A DNA stretch of 64,000 nt from Rostratula benghalensis (lineage: Eukaryota > Chordata > Aves > Charadriiformes > Rostratulidae), in NCBI GenBank assembly GCA_013399305.1, contig VXAI01000197.1, positions 658,317 through 722,316 on the forward strand, in the 5' to 3' direction. Made by a program: the position numbers and the translations under genes. Under the pieces are notes generated by a model that made no database searches, had not been told where the DNA came from, and saw only the letters and a list, made by a program, of their open reading frames with translations. Of the stretch, positions 1 through 10,845 are shown one piece after another. Position 1 is the first letter of the stretch. Each line of letters begins with the position of its first letter.

Positions 1-3000
1 TCCATGATAAGCCACGCAAATATTTGGTAAGCATCAATAGTGACAGTCTGTCTGTATCCATCCAGGCAATGTTCAATACCTTCTGGCTCCCCTCTCTGGA
101 GTTGTTTTGCCCCAGACCTTAAAACTCTGCCTTCATTGTGGAAAAGCATTGAGTTCTGTTCTGATAGCAGGATAATTACTGCACATTAGTTTGACTGCTG
201 CAAAGTCCCAGTGGCACCAAGGACATTGCCCAACTTCAGGTAAGTCAGGTATCAAGTCTGGGAGGCTGGTCTTCTCTTATTGTTGATAAAGAAAGAGGCA
301 AATCTTTCCAGAATGCAATTAAAGAAATTTTAAATAGAGGAGTAAATGCATAAAAATGCACATGTCCCTGCCAACAGTTTATTTGCAGAGAAGTCTACAG
401 TATATTACCTTCACTAGCATCTTCATGTCTAAGGTAACCCTAAGTCTTTCTGAGGGGACACTGGCCTTTTGTGGGAATGAAACAAGGCCCTTGGTATAGG
501 AAGCCCTTATTATAACAGCATCCACCATTTGCTCGGTGCATTACATTGCCATAATGTCTGTACCTTCACTTCAAAACCAGCCTAATCTGCCCTGCATCCA
601 AATATGCAAGTCTCCAGATGTAGGACTTCCACTCATACCCTCCAGTATTCATAACTATATACATGGGATGAATATTCAAAACTGTAATCTTGGCATGCCC
701 TAGGCTAGTTCAGGGATGAAAAATATAACTTTTGATCACACTCTGTTCATGTGGAAAAGTTATGACAGCTGTTGTTATTTCAGTTCTCACAGGTAGGGAG
801 TTAAATTACCTACAAATAGTCATACCAGGTGTAACCCAGAAGGGTTACAACTCCCAGCACTGGGAGTTATGCTGGTGCAGCCTGGCTCCCCACAGGCACA
901 AGGACTTGCAAAGGGGTACCTGGAAGATAAGCTATAAAGCTGCCTTCTGTAGTGCTTACGTTAGGGGAAACCCCTACCTCCATCCCACACATTCCCTGAC
1001 CCTTCAGAGCTGGAACCAAGGTTTCTGGAGCAACTTCATGTGGTTTTGTTTGGTTTTTTAGCTTTATGCATCTTAAAAGACTAAGGAAATGGAGATTAAA
1101 ACCTCACCCAAGGAGATTACTGGGTTTAAAATCAACTCAAGGACAGAACACAGTGAAAAAGGTAAACCTTGCTGTAACCGCTTTGAAATATGACTCATGT
1201 GGGTGGTTAAAGTGAGGGAAAGCAAAACACATTCATCTCAACATTTAGAGTTTGATCCTGCTCCCCCAATTTCTTTGACAAATCTCCTGGTCCTACCTCA
1301 TCAGCTGTAAATACGCATCTGTATACAACAGTAGCTAAACTCCAGCAGCAGGGGAAAGAAGTTAATATTCTTTCCTAGAGTCTGCCAGTTCATTTCAATG
1401 GTTATATGTGAGATAATGTTTTACTCCAAGAGTAATTTCTTTTGTTAGCAAGAACGGGAAGATAACCTCTTAGAAATACCTGCACAAACCTATATCTGAG
1501 TGCTGTCTTTTTCCAATTTCCTACTAGCTACTCTCCAGACAGTCAGCAAAAACATCACAGGATTTACACAGCCAGCAACTCTATAGGCAATGCAAAATTA
1601 ATTGTAGTGTAGGAACAGGGTAAAAACCTGGCAAAGGAAGCAGATAGGGCTGGTGGAAAAAAAATGAAATCAAACAAGAGTTCTTAGAAAAGAGCAAATT
1701 TTAAAAACAAAATAATCACATTTGGGGGGGGAGGGGGAAGATCTCTTGGAGAAATTTGCTCAAAAAACCTTAAGTCTTGGAGAAATTATTAATTATTAAT
1801 GGAGATTTGGAAAGTAAAGATGAAAGAAGCCTAAGAGGTTATCTACCCTACTTCCCTAACACTACAGTATTTCAAACTGTCTGTGCTCTTTCAGCACAAG
1901 AGCTGCCTTTGAGATGTACTCCTCCTTCTGTTATAGATGTTCATGCAACACATGTGAATCAAATCAAAGAGATGTGCTAAACTGAATTGAAGATTTCATT
2001 CCAGGTGAGATAGAATATGTTGCATCAGGCAGGTCAGAATGAATATAGTGACTAAGCAAAGCAATATTTAGTCCAATCTTACATCCCAGTTGTAGTTCTA
2101 TTGTGGTAATTACTGTCAATTTGTATGATCCAACAGATAATGCTAGTCAATGACCTTCAGCTTCTCATTTTTGCTGATCACCAAAAGAGTTTGATTGCAG
2201 AAATAAGAAGGCATGTTTGTCATGATAGAGTTCCCATTTTTCCTTATTTCTTTGAATTGACAGCAGGTAACTCTACCTGGAAAAAAAGAATAGGAATACA
2301 ATTCACAGAAATGACAACCAGGTATTGCTTCAGTGCATTTCTTGAGCATCGGTGTTAAGGGTTGTATTTTAAACGTTCTTCTTCAACTCACTGGACTGTG
2401 AAACTAGTTTGAAAGCAAAACTTGAAATTTTGTTTACAAAACCTTCACAATGAAAAATTTAATTTACTATCTCTTTGTGGAAACAACAAATGTACATTAA
2501 AGTTCTGAAACAATTATAAGTGCAGAGGAAATGACAAGATGAGAAAATAATTCTTATTGACAGCTTTCTCTCAGTTTTAATTCTCTGCTCATTTCAGGCC
2601 AGTTTTTCCATTTTGCAGGGATGAATATTTAGAAAATAACTTTAAGCTTTAATTCCACACAATATATTGGCAGCACAAATATGGAGTTATTCTGTCAGGG
2701 AAGATATCAATAATTGGTTTAAAGCGTAACATTGCCTATATTTATTCATGCAGCAGAAAAAAAGAATGTAGCTACATAAATACCTGCATAAATATAAATC
2801 AGCAGAACACGAAAATTTTTAAAAATATAGGGAGACTTAAGAGGAAGATACTCTTTTGTTTTTGCCTGTTGTTTTCCACTCTAAAATCAAATAATGCATT
2901 GCAGAAATCTGTGTTAGGTTCTAATCCTGCAAATATTTTGGTCAGGTGCCTTGCCCCACTGATTAGTTAATTTAGTTCTGTGTATGAAGAAACTGCACAA

Positions 3001-4100
3001 TAGAAAATCTCTCTTGCCCAACTCTCGTCTTACCGTTATTGCAAGCTTTGATACTAAGATGGGACAATATCAAGTGCAATGCAGCTTAAAGTCAGCACAT
3101 TGAAGTTAGAGAAAGAAAACACTTGCTTTCCAAAGTACTTTTGCTCAAGTACTTCGAAAAATGCTCTTAACTCATGCTCCTATTTTAGATTCCCCAAAGA
3201 CACATTTCAGAAGATGAGAAAAGAAGCTGTCAAGTCTCCTGTCTCTTTGGGTGTCCTAAATTGACCCATATACCACAAACCAGGAGAAAAATGTGTAACA
3301 CACCTGACAAGTTTTGCTACAGAGTGGAACTGCTTTTACAAGTTGCACAGTTTTTAGTTTAAATAAATTGGACCAGAACAATCAGATAAAAATACATTTG
3401 TACTAACATCCTGATTCCAGAATTGCCAGGCAGCAATGAACTGGAACAACGTTTTTCACTCTGCACCATCCAAGAACTATTCTAAAGGATGAATGACCTT
3501 TAATTAACAGAACAGAATTTATGTTTACATTTACTACATGGAGGTAAAAAAACTTCGGATCTGAAATTCAAAATACTGAAAATCACTATTCTGAAATCTT
3601 CCAAGAAAAAGAATGTATAAATTCATAGTTCAACAGAAACAGTGGATCTCTGAATCACTACATGAAAATACTTCACATTTTGACTTAGACCTCACGCCAA
3701 AAGTAAAACCAGTGTCCACATATGAATTTTTTTTCTCTTAACTTGCCTGACTTACATAGATACAAATGTATCTGTCATTGAGCTACCTAATCCCCTATCT
3801 ACTTAAATCTACCATGGTTTTCTCTTGAGCCTTCTTGATTTAGTCTGCTGAAGGGTTAACTTAAGAGGTAATAAAAGAAGCTGTCATATTTCCCATCATT
3901 ATTTGTTCCCTAGATGATGACCACTATATTGTGGCACTGAGAAGACTGTATAATACCAGATTACTTTGATCTGTAGGCAGAGCTGAAAAGTAAATCAAAG
4001 AAGGTTTGTGATACCTTTTGTCCCTGCATTGTCATGAATGTATAGAACAATTATGAGAAATCACACTTTTACCTGTGCAGAATATTAAGAAATATTGCAC
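1..4100. other. Intergenic, no gene recognised
   Basis: AT-rich unique-looking DNA with only short open frames of no recognisable product. A G-rich tract (G8-A-G5) lies at 1724-1737. Nothing else stands out. Confidence 0.6.
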
Positions 4101-4672
4101 TGATTTCATCTGAGATGGAGTTAATTTTCTGCATAGCAGCTTTTATGGGGCTATGTTTTGGATTTGTGATAAAAAGCTGATGTTTTAACTATAGCCCAGC
4201 AGTGCTCCCACATCATCAAGGCCTCATCTGCTCCTCACCCCACCCCACCAGCGAGGAGCAGGCTGGGGGTGCACAAGAAGTTGTGGGGGCACAGCCAGGA
4301 TAGCTGAGCCCAACTGACCAAAGGTGTATCCCACACTATAGATGATGATGTGCTTAGCCATAAAAGTTGGAAGAAAGAGGAGTAAATGGGGACATTTGGA
4401 GTGATGGTGTTTATCTTCACAGGTAACTGTGAGGCATGATGGAGCTCTGCTTTGCTGAAAAGGGCTAAACACCTGCCTGGCCATGGAAAGTAGTGAATTA
4501 TTTCGTTATTTTGCTTACTTGTACACTTTTTGCTTTTGCTATTAAACTGTCTTTATCTCAGCCCATGAGTTTTCACACTTTTACCCTTCTGATTCTCATC
4601 CCCATCCCATTGTGGAGGAATGAGTGAGCAGCTAGATGGGGCCTGGCTGCCTACCGGCATTAAGCCATGATA
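4101..4672 (+). mobile_element. Solo LTR of an avian ERVL-type endogenous retrovirus
   Basis: About 570 bp that I recognise as the common avian ERVL LTR. It starts near TGATTTCATCTGAGATGGAG, has a C-rich segment around 4236-4252, a TATA-like 'cataaaag' near 4360, an ATTAAA poly(A)-type signal near 4540 within TATTAAACTGTCTTTATCTC, and a tail ending near 'ttaagccatgata' (4672). No internal retroviral sequence or second LTR flanks it, so it is a solo LTR left by LTR-LTR recombination. The terminal CA is mutated and no clear 5-bp target duplication is visible, which fits an old insertion. End points are accurate to about 10 bp. Confidence 0.8.
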
Positions 4673-4848
4673 AATGTTCATGTGGTAGTAACGCTTGAGC
4701 TCTTTCTTCCTCATCCTGGTTAAGAAAAGATGATACACTATCCTGTATACTTACAGGTAGTCCAGCTCCTGACTCGCGGTACAGTTGAGTCAGATGTAGG
4801 AAACTAGATACCTTTTAAGTCTGAGCCTTGGGCTCTTACTAGAATTAT

Positions 4849-4907
4849 AGAATCATTCAGATTGGAAAAGACCCTTGGGATCATCAAGTCCAACCTTACA
4901 TACATTA
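4849..4907 (-). mobile_element. Very short CR1 3'-end fragment
   Basis: The plus strand reads 'agaattatagaatcattcag' followed by 'attggaaaagaccc' and 'atcatcaagtccaacctta', the reverse complement of the last roughly 60 bp of CR1. Severely 5'-truncated, as most CR1 insertions are. Confidence 0.85.
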
Positions 4908-6528
4908 ATTTATATACATAAGAAGAAAATCTGCCAAGGACACCGGATATTTTCTTAATTGGCATTTTGGTTTCAAGACTTTTAAAATTAATGCCAGCAA
5001 GATGGAAACACTTGCTTTGATCTCCAGGTGCAATAATTTAAAAACACTATCCCTTTTTCTAAGCATTCGGTATATCCATACTGAAAAGTACTCACAGATA
5101 TTTTGACTTTAAAACTACCCAAATACAGAAACAGTAATTTGTTTCACTGCTCCTTGCCAGACAATCTTTGACATTTACCCTGAAAGCACTGTAATAGCCT
5201 CAGTGGAATCATACTGAATGGAGAATACAAACAGTGAAGCTGTACTTGCCGGAGCCTCATAACAACTGAACAGAGCAGTAAGAACCAGTTATAAAGTTGT
5301 ATCCTGAAGTAAGACTAAAGTGCCTAAAAACTAAACTTGAGAAAAAATTAAATCACTAACACGGAGAAAATAGGAAAAGTCCTGGGACTGGATTTCTTCA
5401 GTGTGTAAAAATATTAAAGGATAAGATTTTGAGGGAATAAGTCTCATGAGTTTGAAATTAAGATCTGATAAGTTGGTGTAACCTACAGTGAAAGTTATCT
5501 CATGCTTTAACAGTAATAAACATAGGTCACATGTAAACATAAGATAACAAAGAGGTTTGATATTGATTTAACCTACCCTATTTTAAAACAGAAGTACTAA
5601 AAATCACCTTAAAAAAAAAAAACAAAAAAAACCCAAACCCAAACCCCCCCCAACAACTGAAAAACCCCAGAGCCGGAAATATTGTTGACTCTACTGGGAA
5701 GGCTCTTACAATACTACCCAAAACAGCCCCCAATATACACTTAAGACTTTAAAAAAAAAAAATCTAGGCCAAGCCTAGGTCTGTAAGTAAACACAAACTG
5801 TGAGTTTAGATTCAATACCACCTTGCTAGTGGACAGAAAAAAAGTGCTGTAAATTGAAAAAGTGCAATGAAGCTGACACTAAAAGTTATGTGTCCACTGG
5901 TGAATAATTAACAGTGCCAAGAAAAATTCACAGGCATCAGAACTCAATTTTCTGTATGTTTAGCTATTAGAAAAGTCCCTAACATTATTTTGACCTGGAA
6001 CAACTAGAACCTTCATAAAGAACTTATGGGCAGAAGTCAGGAGTTAGCTCATATCATGACTGTTCCCTGCAGGCAACTTGCATGCAATCTCCTATTTTGG
6101 ATGCTATACTAATTTAACAGTTGAATGTGAGTTATTCTGTGCCAGCTGGTCTCAGTGTTGGAGAACATTCCCAGACATATTTATTTTATGAATACCAACA
6201 TAGCAAATATCCCAGGTTGTAGGCACCTGAATCTAAAGTTGTGTCACCACTAAGAATGTGACCTGCAGTTCTTTAAGTTGATAAACATCAGCAGTGTACA
6301 AACTGATGAGCTGACCAAGTGACAGAGGAGTCCTGAGAGTCTGCCAAGTGTTTTCTCCTGCAAGAAAAACTTTCTTGCAAACCAGACACTTAGCTACAAT
6401 ATTTGTTTTGTCACTCCAGCTAAAAGGCAACAGACTAAGACTTTATTGTTGGAAATAGAAGGAGAAAATAAAAAGTCTCCTAATGATCAGAAAAGAAATT
6501 TAGTACTTACAATAGGATATTAGAAACA
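4908..6528. other. Intergenic, no gene recognised
   Basis: AT-rich DNA. The only structured segment is an A-run followed by CCC/AAA repeats at about 5611-5651 (see repeat entry). No exon-like signal. Confidence 0.6.
5611..5651 (-). repeat. A-rich / CCCAAA low-complexity tract, G-quadruplex-prone on the minus strand
   Basis: Twelve A, then C, then A8 run into CCC-AAA-CCC-AAA-C8 (5632-5651). The minus strand therefore has G8-TTT-GGG-TTT-GGG, enough for four GGG tracts with short loops. It resembles telomere-like repeats only superficially, since the unit is TTTGGG and not TTAGGG. Confidence 0.8.
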
Positions 6529-8326
6529 TAGAACCATAGAATTGTTTTGGTTGGAAAAGACCTTTAAGATCCTTTAATCCAACCATCAACTGGTCCACTG
6601 GAACCATCAACTAGTCCACTACTAAACCATGACCCTCCACAGTACATCTCCATGTCTTTTAAATACTTCTAAGGATGGTGACTCCACCACTTCCCTGGGC
6701 AGCTAGTTCCAATGCTGGACAACCCTTTCAGTGAAGAAATTGTTCCTAATGTCCAATCTAAACCTCCCCTGATGCGATTTTGTCCGTTTCCTCTTGTCCT
6801 ATCACCTGTTACTTGGAAGAAGAGACCAAACCCCACTTGTCTACATCCTCTGTTCAAGTGGATGTAGAGCTCCTCCTTTTCTCCAGGCTGAATAACCCCA
6901 GTTCCTTTGCTAGCTCTCCTCTAAACCCTTCACCAGCTTCATTGCCTTTCTCTGAACACACTCGATTATCTCAATGTCTTTCTTGTCATGAGGGGCCCAA
7001 ACCTGAACACAGTACTTGAGGTGTAGCCTCACTAGTGCCAACTACAGAGGCATGATCACTTCTCTAGTCCTGCTGGTCACACTCTTTCTGACACAAGCCA
7101 GGATGCTATTTGCCTTCTTGGCCATCTGGGCACACTGCTGGCTCATATTCAGACAGCTGTCAACCAACACCAGGGAGCTCTCCAGCCACCCTTCCCCAAG
7201 GCTGCAGTGTTGCATGACTTTGTTATGACCCAAGTGTAGGACCCGACACTTGGCTTTGTTGAATCCCGTATCACTGGCCTTGGCCTGTTGTTTATCCAGC
7301 CTGTCCAGATCCCAATGTAGAGCCTTCCCATCCTCAGGCAGATCAACACTCCTGTCCAACTTGGTATCATCTGCAAATTTACTGAGGGGGCACTTGAGCC
7401 CCCAGGTCATCCAAGTCATTGAAGTATTATAGAGAACAGTATTGAGCCCTGGTGAAAAACATGTCTGATGGGCCACCAACTGGATTTAACTCTTTGGGTT
7501 CAAACATCCAGTCAGTTTTCTATCCAGTGAAGCATACACATGTCCAAGTAATGAGCAGCCAATTTCTCCAGAAGAATGCTGTGGAGAACTGTGTCAAAGG
7601 CTTTACTAAAGTCCAGGTGGACAATATCCACATCCTTTCCCTCATCCACTAAGTGGGACACCTTGTCATAGGAGCAGATTAGGTTAGTCAAGCAGGAGCT
7701 ACCTTTCATAAATCCAAGGTGACTGTGTCTGATTTCTTCAGACGCAGTCACTGTGTCTGTGTGAAGAAGTCACTGCCCCCTCTTCACATGCCATGTGATG
7801 GCATTCAAAATTATGTGTTCCATAACCTTCCTCAGCACCAAGGGCAGATTCGCAGGCCTATAGTTCCCCAGATCCTCCTTCTGGCCGCCTTGTGAACAGC
7901 CGTTACATTTGCTATTGTCCACTAAACTAGGACCTTCCCAGTTAGCCAGGGCTGCTAATAAAAGATGGAAAGTGGCATGGTAAGCATTTACAGCAGCCCC
8001 TTCAGAACCCTTGGGCGGATCCTATCCAGCCCCATAGACTTGTGTGTGTCTAAGTGGTGTAGCACATTGGTAACAACTTTCCCTTGGATTATAGGGGCTT
8101 CATTCTGGTCCCCATCCCTGTCTTCCAGTTCAGGGGTCTGAGTACCCAGAGAGCAACTGATTTTACTATTAAAGACTGAGGCAAAGAAGGCATTAAATAC
8201 CTCAGCCTTTTCTTCATCCTTGATCTCTGTGTGTCTTCTTGCATCCAATAGGGGATGGAAATTCTTCTTAGTCCTCCTTTTGTTGCTATCCGATGGAGGA
8301 AAAGCATTACAATCCCCTTGATGCAC
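6529..8326 (-). mobile_element. 5'-truncated CR1 LINE, about 1.8 kb
   Basis: The 3' end lies at about 6529, where the minus strand finishes with degenerate ATTCTATG-type octamers. The body reads leftward as CR1 3' UTR and reverse transcriptase. The endonuclease part is absent, so the copy is 5'-truncated near 8326. At least three separated minus-strand frames carry the protein, so it is inactive. Plus-strand open frames here are shadows. Confidence 0.9.
7042..8326 (-). pseudogene. CR1 ORF2 reverse-transcriptase remnant (frameshifted)
   Basis: Minus-strand coding pieces: 8326..7988 (linker before the RT, with EKAEVFNAFFASVFNSK and HLDTHKSMGLDRIRPRVL), 7751..7512 (RT fingers/palm, with DEGKDVDIVHLDFSKAFDTV) and 7479..7042 (palm and thumb, with [20 protein letters not shown], which keeps the FADD catalytic pair, then [10 protein letters not shown]). 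The pieces lie in different frames, and the stretch before FADD is disrupted. Dead copy. Confidence 0.9.
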
Positions 8327-8836
8327 TTAGAAAAATTATTATTTTTTTTCTTGTTAAATAATTATGTTACTATTGCTACTTTCCTCAATACATCCCATCT
8401 GAGAACTTTTTTTACATGTGTGCTTAACTCTTGGACAGTATCTATCCCTTAGTGAATGGAAACTCTGAGCACACAAAACAGCTGGCTGCCAAGCTAGCAA
8501 TATGTCTGCATTAGCAGTTCCAGGACAGCTTGTTATGTTAGGCCTGTTTAGAGACATAGAGTGAAACGTAAATAGCACAATGTATTTACTCAGAACATTA
8601 AAGAGTTCCCACTTGTGATGATAGCAGAGCCTGGTGTTTTCTTTTGGCTCACTAAAGGCTATTAGCAGAAAAGACAGGGTTTGAGTATGTAGGTTGAATC
8701 TGTCAGATTAAAGAGGAAGTAGGGCTGGTTCTACTTCCAATGGCACATTACAGATTCCCAGAACCACAGACTATCAGGGATTGGAAGGGACCTTGAAAGA
8801 TCATCTGGTCCAATCCCCCTTCCACAGCAGGAACAC

Positions 8837-9859
8837 CTAGATCAGGCCACACAGGAACCCGACCAGACGGGTTTTGAACGTCTCCAGAGAAGGAGACTCC
8901 ACAACCTCTCTGGGCAGCCNNNNNNNNNNNNNNNNNNNNNNNNNNNNNNNNNNNNNNNNNNNNNNNNNNNNNNNNNNNNNNNNNNNNNNNNNNNNNNNNN
9001 NNNNNNNNNNNNNNNNNNNNNNNNNNNNNNNNNNNNNNNNNNNNNNNNNNNNNNNNNNNNNNNNNNNNNNNNNNNNNNNNNNNNNNNNNNNNNNNNNNNN
9101 NNNNNNNNNNNNNNNNNNNNNNNNNNNNNNNNNNNNNNNNNNNNNNNNNNNNNNNNNNNNNNNNNNNNNNNNNNNNNNNNNNNNNNNNNNNNNNNNNNNN
9201 NNNNNNNNNNNNNNNNNNNNNNNNNNNNNNNNNNNNNNNCTCTGGAACTGAGGGGCCCAGAACTGGACACAGTATTCCAGATGGGGTCTCACCAGGGCAG
9301 AGTAGAGGGGGAGGAGAACCTCTCTGGACCTACTGACCACAGCCCTTCTAATACACCCCAGGATGCCATTGGCCTTCCTGGCCACCAGGGCACAGAGCTG
9401 GTTCATGGGCATCCTGCTGTCTACCAGGACCCCCAGGTCCCTTTCCCCATCACTGCTCTCCAACAGTACAGTTCCCAACTTGTACTGGTACCTGTAGTTG
9501 TTGTTGCCCAGATGTAGGACTCTACACTTGTCCTTGTTAAATCTCATTAAATTTCTCTCTGCCCAGCTCTCCAGCCTGTCCAGGTCTCTCTGGATGGCAG
9601 CGCGGCCTTCTGGAGTGTCAGCCACTCCTCCCAGTTTTGTGTCATCAGCAAACTTGCTGATCATGCACTCCATTCCCTCATCCAAGTCATGGATGAATAT
9701 ATTAAATAGTACTGGTCCCAGTACTGATCCCTGAGGGACTCCACCAGGTACAGGGATCCAACCAGACCCCATCCCATTGACCACCACTTTCTGGCCTCTA
9801 TCCTTCAGCCAGTTCTTGATCCACCTCACTTCATTCACACATTTATGCTGACCTGTCAT
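8837..9859 (-). pseudogene. CR1 ORF2 reverse-transcriptase C-terminal half, long open frame
   Basis: An open frame with no stop from 9859 to 8837, including 320 N. Visible motifs: [19 protein letters not shown], then [19 protein letters not shown] (RT palm), [11 protein letters not shown] (catalytic Asp-Asp), [16 protein letters not shown], then [18 protein letters not shown] before the gap and [18 protein letters not shown] after it. It lacks the endonuclease and the N-terminal RT, so it cannot be an active LINE protein, but the absence of stops suggests a young insertion. The frame on the far side agrees if the gap size is right. Confidence 0.85.
8920..9239. other. Assembly gap (320 N)
   Basis: An uninterrupted run of N inside the CR1 copy. 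The flanking CR1 coding segments are roughly 320 bp apart in a typical CR1, so the gap probably hides ordinary CR1 sequence. Confidence 1.
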
Positions 9860-9862
9860 CAG

Positions 9863-10734
9863 GTGAGCCCAGAAATGTGATCTTATGCCTTTGATGTTGG
9901 TTAGAAACTTTACTCTCCAGATATCAAATCTCCAAACAGCAAAGGATGAGATTCATTGAATCAAATATGGGTTATGCCCATCAGACATCTCAACCAAGCC
10001 ACCATAGCATCCTTCCATAGTCCTTCAGGGAGGAGGGAGCTGGGCAGCAGCAGCAACAACAGTTAAGGGACTTCTTTATTACCTCCTGCAGTAGATATCT
10101 TTTATATTATTAGATGAATTATACTTTAATTTCAACTGACTCTGCTAGGAACCAAAGCAACCAGACCCTTAAAGGTAGGTGAGCTCAACCAGAGTAACAG
10201 TTTTGAGGGTCATTGCAGTGAACACTGATAGAAAGCAAGCACGTACACATGAGCATAACTGAGTTCAGTGCAACAAGTCAGACACCAGGGCATGCCTTCT
10301 ACTGCCCAGAAGCAGCATAAAGGTTAGACATATCCCTTAGTACAGATTTGGTTTAACCAGTAATAACCAAAAGTCCCTAACCTGCAATCAGAAAGGTATT
10401 TGATTGGTAGATCAGTAGTCCTGAGGACTTCTGGGTACCCTGTCAATCAGTGCGGGCACTGGAAAATGCAGGAACCTAAAATAGTTTCAGACATTTGGAA
10501 AAAAAAAAAATTCATAGCTATATAAAGGGTTCCTTTTTTTTTTTTTTTTTTTTTTTGGTAAGAGATTTCTCACATACAAGCACAAAGACATCCCCCTTCA
10601 GGAACTGGGGTTTGCAATGCAACCACACACATGCTCAGGTAACAACATAACTGTGGAGCTGACCTCCCGGAATGGTCACCTTACCCTCCATTAACTCTAG
10701 AAATAGCTGAAATCAATGTCATGCAGGAATCACT
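9863..10734. other. Intergenic, no gene recognised; homopolymer tracts
   Basis: No exon-like signal. Contains A12 at 10499-10510 and T23 at 10534-10556, 23 bp apart: an A-run and T-run that could pair as a loose hairpin. Confidence 0.6.
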
Positions 10735-10845
10735 AGTTCAGGCGCCATCCAGCCTGGCCTTGAACACCTCCAGTAATGGGGTGTGCAATAGCTTCTCTGA
10801 GCAACCTGTTCCAGTGCCTCATCACCCTCAGAGTAAAGAATTTGT
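10735..10845 (-). mobile_element. CR1 internal 3'-region fragment
   Basis: The plus strand reads 'ccatccagcctggccttgaa', then 'cacctccag', 'gcaacctgttccagtgcctc' and 'accctcagagtaaagaa', matching the CR1 copy at 19268-19535. The extreme 3' octamer end is missing, so it is broken at both ends. Confidence 0.85.

Larger units (their letters stand above)
8757..9862 (-). mobile_element. 5'-truncated CR1 LINE interrupted by an assembly gap
   Basis: The 3' end lies at about 8757 (plus strand 'agattcccagaaccacagac'), followed by typical CR1 3' UTR, 320 N, then RT coding sequence up to about 9862. Beyond that the sequence no longer follows CR1. It is a different, better preserved copy than the one at 6529-8326 and lies about 430 bp from it in the same orientation. 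Confidence 0.9.

Noticed and set aside
4224..4484. 86-codon minus-strand open frame
   Set aside because: Lies wholly inside the solo LTR and runs antisense to it.
7042..9859. The two large CR1 copies as one element split by an insertion
   Set aside because: Both contain their own CR1 3' end and both cover the same RT region, so they are separate insertions.
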